Origin: CAZXMB01 sp964641715
GTDB taxonomy: Bacteria > Desulfobacterota > BSN033 > UBA1163
Direction of reading: 5' to 3'
NCBI GenBank assembly: GCA_964641715.1
Contig: CAZXMB010000039.1
Location: forward strand, 1 to 20,250
DNA: 20,250 nucleotides
This document shows, one piece after another, positions 1 through 6,263 of this stretch. The notes beneath the pieces are model-generated. The model was not told the origin of the DNA and ran no database searches. It saw only the letters and a program-made list of their open reading frames with translations. How positions within the stretch are numbered: position 1 is the stretch's first letter; each line of letters starts with the position of its first letter. A program made the translations under genes and the position numbers.

Positions 1-741
1 ATCTTCATGGGACTGAATTACCAGAAAGGTGTGACACAGAACAAGTTAGTCCGTCAGGCATTCAATTATGCGGTGGATAAGAAGGCCATATGCAGCAAAA
101 TTCTCTTTGATACGGCTGTTCCCATGGACGGTCCGGTGGCCCCCATTCTTTTTGGGTATCATAAAATGGCACATCAGTACGAATATAATCCTGAAAAAGC
201 CAAAGAGCTCCTGAAGAAAGCTAATTTCGACTTCAGTAAAACCGTGAGCATGCGGACACCCCAAGGCCGTTATCTTTTCGACCAGCAAGTTTCTGAAGCA
301 GTTCAAGCTTATCTCCAGGCGATTGGTGTGAAGGCTGAGCTGAGGACTTATGATTGGCCTACCTATATAGCCGGTCTGCTCAAGCCCATTCAGGAGACTG
401 AGCTTGAAGTTTTTCTATTGGGCTGGGGGCCATTGATCCTTGACGCTGATATGGGCCTCTATGGTCAGTTCCACTCAAGCGTCAGTCCTCCCAAGGGATT
501 GGGCGCAGCCCACTACAGCAATCCAGAGTATGATAAAGTGATTGAAGCAAGCCGGCTGGAACAGGATCCCAAGAAACGGCTGGAGATCTTAAAGAAAGCC
601 TCTGAGATGGTCTGGGATGATTGTCCATGGATCTGGCTCCATGTGGAGAAATTCGTGATCGCCTACTCGAAAAAGATTAAGGGTATGGTGGTAACCAGTA
701 CTGAGAAGTTCTACCCGACCTATATCAGGATGGAGAAATAA
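1..741 (+). CDS. ABC transporter solute-binding protein, family 5 (DppA/OppA type), C-terminal part
   Basis: Periplasmic peptide- or nickel-type substrate-binding protein of the SBP_bac_5 family, which delivers its ligand to the permease pair encoded downstream. The frame is open from base 1, so the gene starts outside the window and only about 246 C-terminal residues are visible. Recognisable family features are the segment LVRQAFNYAVDK near the beginning (the usual VRQA..YA.D block), then the NPEKAKELLKKA block, a YDWPTYIAGL block, and the closing W-x-W-L-H and KGM segments. The substrate cannot be deduced from this half. It is followed after 176 bases by the permease genes, with a hairpin in the gap that could lower downstream expression relative to the binding protein. 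The signal peptide is outside the window. Confidence 0.9.
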   Translation: MFMGLNYQKGVTQNKLVRQAFNYAVDKKAICSKILFDTAVPMDGPVAPILFGYHKMAHQYEYNPEKAKELLKKANFDFSKTVSMRTPQGRYLFDQQVSEAVQAYLQAIGVKAELRTYDWPTYIAGLLKPIQETELEVFLLGWGPLILDADMGLYGQFHSSVSPPKGLGAAHYSNPEYDKVIEASRLEQDPKKRLEILKKASEMVWDDCPWIWLHVEKFVIAYSKKIKGMVVTSTEKFYPTYIRMEK

Positions 742-748
742 AGGACAT

Positions 749-781
749 CCGGGAAGAGACTCCAAAGGAGGCTCTTCCCGG
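749..781. other. Stable intercistronic hairpin after the binding-protein gene
   Basis: CCGGGAAGAG (749-758) is perfectly complementary to CTCTTCCCGG (772-781), and CTCC/GGAG extends the stem inside. There is no T-run after it, so it is not a convincing terminator. In binding-protein transporter operons such hairpins often protect the upstream mRNA end and set the excess of binding protein over permease; that role is inferred here. Confidence 0.6.
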
Positions 782-806
782 GGAGAAGATATTTTCAAGA
801 TAAATA

Positions 807-886
807 CGAGATGCTGAAACAAGTTCAGCATGACGACAAAGGATTCATCTTGTTCTCTGTCATCCCGAACTTGTTTCAGGATCTCG
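807..886. repeat. Inverted repeat with 28-base arms (dispersed intergenic repeat type)
   Basis: The arms 807-834 and 859-886 are complementary at 25 of 28 positions, with the shared core CTGAAACAAGTTC. They flank a 24-base centre. It lies between the binding-protein and permease genes, ends about 30 bases before the permease start and has no coding function. Repeats with this CTGAAACAAGTTC core are familiar as dispersed palindromic elements in many bacterial genomes; only one copy is visible here. Confidence 0.65.
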
Positions 887-917
887 GTGTTGTCTGAGGA
901 GGAAACCCCGATAGACT

Positions 918-1838
918 ATGTTGCAGTACGTCCTCAAGCGTCTGCTTTCAACCATCCCCGTACTTTTCGGAATCTCGCTTCTGCTCTTCTTCATGCTCCG
1001 GATGTTGCCCGGCGATCCGGCTCAGGTGTTAGCCGGACAAATGGCCACTCCGGAAGATATCAAGACCATTCGGGAGCAGTTAGGTCTTGACAAACCTGTG
1101 TTTATCCAGTACGGGATTTTCCTCGGCCGCCTGGCGAGGTTCGACCTGGGCCGTTCCGCCCGAACACAGAACCCCGTGATCAGAGAAGTCTGGGCCAGGC
1201 TTCCCAACACGATCTTGCTTGCGGTGGCAGCGATTATGCTTGCCTGTCTGTTTGGCATCCCGGCGGGAATCCTATCCGCTGTGCGGCCCTATACCTGGAT
1301 CGACTACTTATTCACTTCGATGGCCCTTTTCGGCATTTCCATGCCTGTCTTCTGGCTCGGACTGATGCTGGTTATAATCTTTTCGGTGATCCTCCACTGG
1401 CTTCCTGCCGGAGGCACCGGAAACTGGAAGCATATGATCCTTCCTTCCTTTACACTGGCCGCTTTTGTGGTCGCCTTCATTACCCGCATGACCCGAGCCA
1501 GCATGATCGAGGCGCTTTCTCAGGATTACACGACCACCGCTCGCTCCAAAGGACTCAAAGAAGAGGTCGTCATCATCAAACATGCCCTGAAAAACGCCCT
1601 CATCCCGATCGTCACCGTGGTGGGACTTCAATTCGGGCTTCTTCTGGGGGGAGCAGTTTTGACTGAAACGGTGTTCGCATGGCCTGGCCTAGGCCGTCTC
1701 ATTGTAGACTCCATTTTGGCCCGTGACTATCCGATCATCCAGGGAGCCATTCTCATCTTCGGACTCCTTTATATTCTGGTCAATCTGGTGGTGGATCTGG
1801 CCTATGCGTACATTGATCCGAGGATAAGGTATGATTAA
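918..1838 (+). CDS. dppB: Peptide ABC transporter permease, DppB family
   Basis: One of two inner-membrane permease subunits forming the translocation channel of a dipeptide/oligopeptide importer; 306 residues, the usual family length. The N-terminus (MLQYVLKRLLSTIPVLFGIS) is the typical DppB/OppB start with a first membrane helix around residues 9-30, followed by the conserved LPGDPA. Further hydrophobic helices lie near 97-121, 131-160, 174-190, 228-250 and 272-297. The EAA cytoplasmic loop that docks the ATPase is at 199-230 (EALSQDYTTTARSKGLK). A stop codon two codons upstream in frame fixes ATG 918, although the purine-rich GAGGAGG lies about 15 bases away, farther than usual. Gene order puts it with the DppC, DppD and DppF homologues. 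Substrate is unknown: dipeptide, oligopeptide, nickel and glutathione importers share this architecture. Confidence 0.93.
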   Translation: MLQYVLKRLLSTIPVLFGISLLLFFMLRMLPGDPAQVLAGQMATPEDIKTIREQLGLDKPVFIQYGIFLGRLARFDLGRSARTQNPVIREVWARLPNTILLAVAAIMLACLFGIPAGILSAVRPYTWIDYLFTSMALFGISMPVFWLGLMLVIIFSVILHWLPAGGTGNWKHMILPSFTLAAFVVAFITRMTRASMIEALSQDYTTTARSKGLKEEVVIIKHALKNALIPIVTVVGLQFGLLLGGAVLTETVFAWPGLGRLIVDSILARDYPIIQGAILIFGLLYILVNLVVDLAYAYIDPRIRYD

Positions 1839-1846
1839 AGAAATGA

Positions 1847-2064
1847 CAAATGTCAAAGCTCGAAGTTCAAAATAAATTTCAAACTCTAAAGTTCAGATGC
1901 AAAATCATTTCTTAACATTGAGCATTTGGCATTGATTTGACCGGCAAGTGCCCCGCAAGCCCCGCCTTGTAGGCGGGGTCAAGGGGCACAATATAAATGA
2001 GATTTCCTTTCCGGGAAGCCCCGCCCTGTGGGCGGGGAGCTTCACATTTGGTCTTTGACATTTG
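1847..2064. repeat. Composite palindromic repeat between the two permease genes
   Basis: The outer ends CAAATGTCAAAG (1847-1858) and CTTTGACATTTG (2053-2064) are a perfect 12-base inverted repeat. Inside are a two-tier hairpin, GTGCCCC (1948-1954) with GGGGCAC (1983-1989) enclosing CCCCGCC (1960-1966) with GGCGGGG (1972-1978), and a second GC-rich hairpin at 2015-2043. The 242-base gap contains no credible gene. Layout suggests a small non-autonomous palindromic element inserted between dppB and dppC, which are normally nearly contiguous. Confidence 0.65.
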
Positions 2065-2080
2065 AACTTTTTTCTTAAAT

Positions 2081-2932
2081 ATGGATTATTCGCAAATCCA
2101 ACACTCACTCCTCTGGAGAAAATTTAAGAGAAATCGCGCGGCCCTCTTTGGCGCCATTCTGATCACGGTTTACCTCATCACCGCACTGCTTGCTCCGGTT
2201 CTCTTTCCGGGCAACCCCTCTGCTCCGAATCTGATTAAATCATTAGAACGTCCCTCAATGAAGAACCCCCTGGGAACGGATGAGCTGGGACGCTCCATCC
2301 TGGGTCGAATCATCTATGGGTCGCGAGTTTCCCTGCTGATCGCCCTTGGAGTGGTCTGTGTGGGGTTGCTCGTGGGGGTCCCTCTTGGGCTCATCTCCGG
2401 TTATTATGGTGGCAAAGTCGACTTTGGCATCCAGAGGGTGACCGACACCCTGCTTGCCTTCCCGGGTTTTCTTCTGGCCCTGGCCCTGGTGGCTGTCTTG
2501 GGAGTGGGGCTCAAGAATACGATTATTTCAGTGGGGATCAGCATGGTGCCTATCTATATCCGCCTGGTCAGGGGTTGCACTCTTTCCGTAAGAGAGCAGA
2601 CCTATGTGGAGGCCGCCAGGGCCGTGGGCACTCGAAATATCATCATTCTATTCCGGCATATTCTTCCCAATGTCATGGCTCCCATTACGATTCAGACCAG
2701 TCTGGGAATGGGGACCGCCATCCTCTTTGCCGCAGGCCTTGGCTTTCTCGGGATAGGCGTTCAACCCCCCACGCCGGAATGGGGGGCCATGCTCGGTTCC
2801 GGCCGTGTTTACCTCTTCAATGCTCCTCATGTAGCGACATTTCCGGGAATTGCCATCTTTCTCGCTGTTCTCGGTTTTAACCTCGCAGGCGATGGCCTGC
2901 GGGATATGCTCGATCCGAGGTTCAAATTGTAA
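2081..2932 (+). CDS. dppC: Peptide ABC transporter permease, DppC family
   Basis: Second membrane subunit of the importer; 283 residues, normal for the family. The N-terminal OppC-type region has a first helix at about 21-42. The hallmark NPLGTDELGRSILGRIIYGSR follows at 62-82, then helices around 84-106, 124-142, 148-160 and two more near the C-terminus. The EAA loop is at 176-201 (VEAARAVGTRNIIILFRHILPN). The C-terminal LGFLGIGVQPPTPEWGAML and DMLDPR blocks are characteristic. No good ribosome binding site precedes ATG 2081: the bases before it are T-rich and the end of the palindromic repeat lies only about 16 bases upstream. Translation initiation may therefore have been affected by the insertion. 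It pairs with the DppB homologue. Confidence 0.93.
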   Translation: MDYSQIQHSLLWRKFKRNRAALFGAILITVYLITALLAPVLFPGNPSAPNLIKSLERPSMKNPLGTDELGRSILGRIIYGSRVSLLIALGVVCVGLLVGVPLGLISGYYGGKVDFGIQRVTDTLLAFPGFLLALALVAVLGVGLKNTIISVGISMVPIYIRLVRGCTLSVREQTYVEAARAVGTRNIIILFRHILPNVMAPITIQTSLGMGTAILFAAGLGFLGIGVQPPTPEWGAMLGSGRVYLFNAPHVATFPGIAIFLAVLGFNLAGDGLRDMLDPRFKL

Positions 2933-2933
2933 T

Positions 2934-3013
2934 AATCCCCCTGTCTCCCTTTGGGGCTAAAAATTCACAGGAGGCCAATTTTTTCACAGCTTAAGGGGGG
3001 CCAAGAGGGATTT
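2934..3013. repeat. Imperfect C-rich/G-rich inverted repeat between dppC and dppD
   Basis: The segment begins AATCCCCCTGTCTCCC and ends GGGGGGCCAAGAGGGATTT, so its ends are roughly inverted copies. This matches the style of short C/G-run palindromic intergenic repeats. No open frame or clear promoter is seen in this 120-base gap. Confidence 0.45.
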
Positions 3014-3052
3014 GAGAAATGAAATTTTGCAATTTAATAAGTTGATGAGACA

Positions 3053-4051
3053 ATGCAGGCCGAAAAAATAAATAACCAGGAACTCCTCCGGATCTCTAAC
3101 CTGCGAACTCACTTCCATACCTATGAGGGAGTGGTGACAGCCGTGGACGGGATCGATCTTGAGGTCTATCGGGGAGAGACCCTCGGAGTGGTCGGAGAGA
3201 GTGGTTGCGGGAAGAGCGTGACCGCACTCTCCATTCTGAGACTCCTTGCCTCTCCTCCGGCTGAGATCAGAGGGGAGGTTTTGTTTGATGGGAAGAACCT
3301 TCTGAACATGAGTCTGGATGAAGTCCGAAAAATTCGTGGCAATAGCATCTCCATGATCTTTCAGGAACCCATGACTTCTCTTAATCCGGTTCTGACCATC
3401 GGTGAACAGATCTCAGAAGCCATCAAACTCCACCAGGGAGGGACCCGTCAGGAGGCCTGGGGCAGGGCGGTGGAGATGCTCCGGATGGTTCAGATTCCTT
3501 CTCCCGAGATCAGGGCCAAAGAGTATCCCCACAAACTAAGTGGTGGAATGAGACAGAGGGCAATGATCGCTATGGCCTTATCCTGTCACCCTAAATTACT
3601 CCTGGCCGATGAACCCACCACTGCCCTGGATGTGACCATTCAAGCTCAGATCGTGGACCTGATGCAACATCTGAAAGAAGAGTTTGAAACCTCCATTGTG
3701 TTGATCACCCACAACCTGGGCCTTATTGCTGAAATGGCCAGGCGGGTGGGGGTGATGTATATGGGGAAAATTGTGGAGGAGGGCTCGGTGGAGGACCTTT
3801 TTCTGGAGCCCCTTCATCCCTATACCCAGGGTCTTCTTGAATCGATTCCCTGGATTGGAGAAAAGTCGAAGGCAGGTCGCAAACCCCTCCGGGAAATTCC
3901 GGGAATGGTTCCGGGCCTCACGGAGATGCCAGAGGGCTGCAGGTTTCATCCCCGATGTTCACGAGTGATGAATATTTGCAGGAGAGAAGAACCTCCCCTG
4001 ATTCAGCCGAAAGACGGACGCCGTGTCCTCTGCTGGCTATGGGCGCAATGA
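3053..4051 (+). CDS. dppD: Peptide ABC transporter ATP-binding protein, DppD family
   Basis: Cytoplasmic ATPase that energises the importer together with the next gene product; 332 residues. Walker A GESGCGKS is at 48-55, the Q-loop at about 104 (MIFQEPMTSLNP), the ABC signature LSGGMRQR at 162-169, Walker B LLLADEP at 182-188 and the H-loop ITHN at 218-221. The C-terminal oligopeptide-binding (oligo_HPY) extension follows, with HPYTQGLL at 255-262. Four cysteines at 296, 302, 309 and 327 are spaced CX5CX6CX17C, the arrangement that binds a 4Fe-4S cluster in some DppD proteins; cluster binding here is inferred. ATG 3053 has no strong Shine-Dalgarno. The gene abuts the next: its TGA is followed directly by the next ATG. 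Confidence 0.93.
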   Translation: MQAEKINNQELLRISNLRTHFHTYEGVVTAVDGIDLEVYRGETLGVVGESGCGKSVTALSILRLLASPPAEIRGEVLFDGKNLLNMSLDEVRKIRGNSISMIFQEPMTSLNPVLTIGEQISEAIKLHQGGTRQEAWGRAVEMLRMVQIPSPEIRAKEYPHKLSGGMRQRAMIAMALSCHPKLLLADEPTTALDVTIQAQIVDLMQHLKEEFETSIVLITHNLGLIAEMARRVGVMYMGKIVEEGSVEDLFLEPLHPYTQGLLESIPWIGEKSKAGRKPLREIPGMVPGLTEMPEGCRFHPRCSRVMNICRREEPPLIQPKDGRRVLCWLWAQ

Positions 4052-5020
4052 ATGAACCCAATCTCTATTCTCCAGGTCAGTAACCTTAAAAAATACTTTC
4101 CCATTTACAGAGGTATTCTTTCAAGAACCTTTGGATGGGTGCAGGCCGTCGATGGGGTGAGCTTTAACCTGAGGCAAGGAGAGACCCTTGGTCTGGTGGG
4201 AGAAAGCGGATGCGGGAAGACGACGCTGGGCCGCTGTCTTCTCCGGCTGATTGAGCCTGACGGAGGGGAGATCAGGTTTGAGGGAAAAGACCTTCTGAAA
4301 ATGGATCGGGAGTCGCTTCGCAGGATTCGAGCCCAGTTTCAGGTCATTTTCCAGGATCCATATTCATCATTGAATCCCCGGATGAGCGCAGAAGAAATTA
4401 TTGCCGAACCCCTCCAAAACCATACCCGTTTGTCTCGAGGGGAGATTCGAGATCAGGTTTCCGCCTTAATTGAAAAGGTCGGCCTTCACCCCGAGCAGGC
4501 CAGAAGGTTTCCTCATGAGTTCAGCGGTGGTCAGCGTCAGAGAATCGGAATCGCAAGAGCGCTTGCACTGAGTCCCAAATTGATTATCTGCGATGAGCCC
4601 GTTTCCGCGCTCGATGTCTCCATCCAGGCACAGGTGATCAACCTGCTCGTGAAACTCCAGGAAGAGATGGGATTTTCTTATCTTTTTATTGCTCATGATT
4701 TGAGCGTGGTGGAACATATCAGCGATCGCGTAGCTGTGATGTACCTTGGAAAGATCGTGGAGCTGGCAAAAGATACAGACCTTTACACCTCCCCCAAACA
4801 TCCCTATACAGAGGCTCTGCTTTCCGCCGTTCCCATCCCCAATCCTAAAATGAAAAAGCGGAGGATTCTCCTGCAAGGAGAAATTCCAAGTCCAATCAAC
4901 CTTCCAAGAGGATGTAGATTTTATAGTCGTTGCCCTCGGAGGCTTGAGATCTGTGAAGAAGATGAACCGGAATTCAAAGATTTAGGCGGGGGACACTGGG
5001 TCAGCTGCCACCTCTACTGA
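4052..5020 (+). CDS. dppF: Peptide ABC transporter ATP-binding protein, DppF family
   Basis: Second ATPase of the heterodimer; 322 residues. Walker A GESGCGKT is at 50-57, the Q-loop at about 101 (IFQDPYSSLNPR), the signature FSGGQRQRIGIARAL at 157-171, Walker B LIICDEP at 177-183 and the H-loop IAHD at 213-216. The DppF-type C-terminus has HPYTEALLSAVP and the cysteines 288, 294, 301 and 319 in the same CX5CX6CX17C spacing as the partner. ATG 4052 comes immediately after the dppD stop, so translation is probably coupled. It is the last gene of the transporter operon and faces the nitroreductase gene tail-to-tail; no convincing terminator was found in the 56-base gap. Confidence 0.93.
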   Translation: MNPISILQVSNLKKYFPIYRGILSRTFGWVQAVDGVSFNLRQGETLGLVGESGCGKTTLGRCLLRLIEPDGGEIRFEGKDLLKMDRESLRRIRAQFQVIFQDPYSSLNPRMSAEEIIAEPLQNHTRLSRGEIRDQVSALIEKVGLHPEQARRFPHEFSGGQRQRIGIARALALSPKLIICDEPVSALDVSIQAQVINLLVKLQEEMGFSYLFIAHDLSVVEHISDRVAVMYLGKIVELAKDTDLYTSPKHPYTEALLSAVPIPNPKMKKRRILLQGEIPSPINLPRGCRFYSRCPRRLEICEEDEPEFKDLGGGHWVSCHLY

Positions 5021-5076
5021 TTGAATTTGAGCATAGGCTTTCAATTTTAATTTGAACCCGTCCCCAATTTACCAAT

Positions 5077-5916
5077 TTAAAAGATTTCAAATCCTGCATT
5101 CTTAAATGATTCTTTTATCCGCTGGTTCATCCGGACCATCACCTTGGTGGGATATCTCACCTTAAAGAGGAGCTGGGCATTGTTCTGAATATCGAGCCTC
5201 TTCATCTCCTTATTGACCCGATCCACATATTTGGAGGTTTCCAATTTGTCCGCCTCAAGGGCCTCGATAAAAGCTTTCTCCAAATATTTCCTCATGTCCT
5301 CTTCGATCTCCCCGTATTTTTCATCGAAGGCTTTCCGAATCTCATCATCCTCTGACTTTTGATACCTCTCTTGATGGACGATGAACTCCTTTTTTAACTT
5401 AGGAATGGTCCGGGGGATCGATTTCGGATATCCGAGGCAGAGGACCATCATGGGAAGGACATATTCAGGGATCTCAAAATATTTTCTCGTCTCATCAATC
5501 TCATGTTGAATCGAACCGATATACACCGAACCGAGACCAAGGCTTTCAGCAAAAATCACGACATTCTGGGCGGCGACCATCAGGTCGGCATAGGCGATCA
5601 GAAAATGGTTGAGCGCCTGCTCCCCTTTGAAATCGGTCTGGCACATCTCAGCCCACTTTTTAATCCGGTAGAAATCGAGACAGAAGATCATCGAGAGGGG
5701 AGCATTTTTGACCCAGGGCTGGCCTCCGGCCAGTTGGGCCAGTTTCTCCCTTCCCTCTTTGCTTCGAACCAGAATGATGGAGAGGGGCTGAATGTTTCCT
5801 CCGGAAGGGGCCTGATTGGCCACATCGATCAATTGTTCAATAATTGATTCCGGGATTTCCTGGTCTTTAAAAACCCTTACCGACCTTCTCTTCATCATCA
5901 CCTCATAGAGGTCCAT
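5077..5916 (-). CDS. Nitroreductase-family FMN oxidoreductase with C-terminal extension
   Basis: Probable FMN-dependent NAD(P)H oxidoreductase of the nitroreductase fold; 279 residues. The N-terminal RRSVR at 10-14 and APSGGNIQP at 36-44 contact FMN in this family, and GLGSVYIGSI at 127-136 followed by LGYP at 161-164 completes the flavin site. Residues beyond about 180 form a charged, probably helical extension (many E, K and R) that is not part of the minimal fold. The physiological substrate cannot be read from the sequence: members reduce nitroaromatics, quinones or flavins, or act in cofactor metabolism. The start at 5916 is supported by a GGAGGGAAAGG stretch upstream. It is divergent from the attenuator-controlled TrpD-like gene and shares a 54-base region with that gene's promoter. 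Confidence 0.85.
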   Translation of the reverse strand: MDLYEVMMKRRSVRVFKDQEIPESIIEQLIDVANQAPSGGNIQPLSIILVRSKEGREKLAQLAGGQPWVKNAPLSMIFCLDFYRIKKWAEMCQTDFKGEQALNHFLIAYADLMVAAQNVVIFAESLGLGSVYIGSIQHEIDETRKYFEIPEYVLPMMVLCLGYPKSIPRTIPKLKKEFIVHQERYQKSEDDEIRKAFDEKYGEIEEDMRKYLEKAFIEALEADKLETSKYVDRVNKEMKRLDIQNNAQLLFKVRYPTKVMVRMNQRIKESFKNAGFEIF

Positions 5917-5970
5917 CGTTTACCTTTCCCTCCGTAACTTTTTAGATGAGATTAACAGAGGGCGGAAGTC

Positions 5971-5999
5971 TTGACAAGTCATTTTAAATCTGGTAAAAG
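5971..5999 (+). promoter_or_regulatory. Sigma-70-type promoter of the TrpD-like gene
   Basis: A perfect TTGACA (5971-5976) is followed by 17 bases and TAAAAG (5994-5999), with TG one base upstream of the -10 hexamer (extended -10). The predicted transcript would start near 6006, about 17 bases before the leader-peptide ATG, as is usual for attenuators. The -10 matches only four of six consensus bases. Confidence 0.6.
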
Positions 6000-6022
6000 G
6001 ATGTCGCCTCCGGTAAGGAACT

Positions 6023-6112
6023 ATGAAAAACAAAGGGATCTTGAAGATCAAAAGGATGAACTGGTGGTACTGGGAGAAAAATCGAGAGGAGGACTGCCCG
6101 GTGCCATCCTAA
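6023..6112 (+). CDS. Trp-rich leader peptide of the TrpD-like gene
   Basis: Small frame of 29 residues starting MKNKGILKIKR and carrying MNWWYWEK, so three Trp codons and one Tyr codon fall within four positions (6062-6073). An AAGGA lies three bases before the ATG, which is rather close. The peptide ends at TAA 6110-6112, just ahead of two intrinsic terminators, the standard architecture of ribosome-mediated tryptophan attenuation as in the trpL leader of enteric bacteria. The segment TGGTACTGGG (6065-6074), which contains the Trp codons, can pair with CCCGGTGCCA (6097-6106), giving ten pairs with two G-U: hairpin 1:2. CTGCCCG (6094-6100) can instead pair with TGGGCGG (6139-6145) in the left arm of the first terminator. 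The peptide itself presumably has no function beyond being translated. Its 29 codons are too few for standard gene callers. Confidence 0.85.
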   Translation: MKNKGILKIKRMNWWYWEKNREEDCPVPS

Positions 6113-6131
6113 ATGATTTGAGTTGAGAATG

Positions 6132-6170
6132 AAGGCCATGGGCGGCGCTCCTGCCTCCCATGGCCTTTTT
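6132..6170 (+). terminator. Attenuator terminator T1 of the TrpD-like gene
   Basis: AAGGCCATGGG (6132-6142) and CCCATGGCCTT (6157-6167) form an 11-pair perfect stem with a 14-base loop, followed by T-residues to 6170. It lies 19 bases after the leader-peptide stop. The left arm overlaps the candidate antiterminator partner at 6139-6145. Confidence 0.85.
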
Positions 6171-6196
6171 ATTTCTGCTTCTTTCGAAGATTTTTT

Positions 6197-6231
6197 AAAA
6201 AGGCTATGGAAATCGACCATAGCCTTTTTTT
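6197..6231 (+). terminator. Attenuator terminator T2 of the TrpD-like gene
   Basis: AAAAAGGCTATGG (6197-6209) and CCATAGCCTTTTT (6217-6229) form a 13-pair stem with a 7-base loop and T-tract to 6231, only 32 bases ahead of the TrpD-like start codon. Its left arm is also complementary over 13 positions (one G-U) to the right arm of T1 (6158-6170), so T1 and T2 are not structurally independent. Confidence 0.85.
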
Positions 6232-6263
6232 ATCCGACAAATCCAGATGAAAGGAGAAGGAAG

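Noticed and set aside
749..781. Intrinsic terminator after the binding-protein gene
   Set aside because: Strong stem but no T-tract follows; more likely a processing or stabilising hairpin.
5949..5977. Promoter for the nitroreductase gene on the minus strand (TTGTCA, 17 bases, TAATCT)
   Set aside because: It overlaps the TTGACA of the divergent promoter and the -10 matches only three of six consensus bases; too weak to list as a feature.
6123..6263. 47-codon upstream extension of the TrpD-like frame
   Set aside because: It runs through both terminator hairpins, has no family similarity, and a good Shine-Dalgarno (AAAGGAG) precedes ATG 6264.
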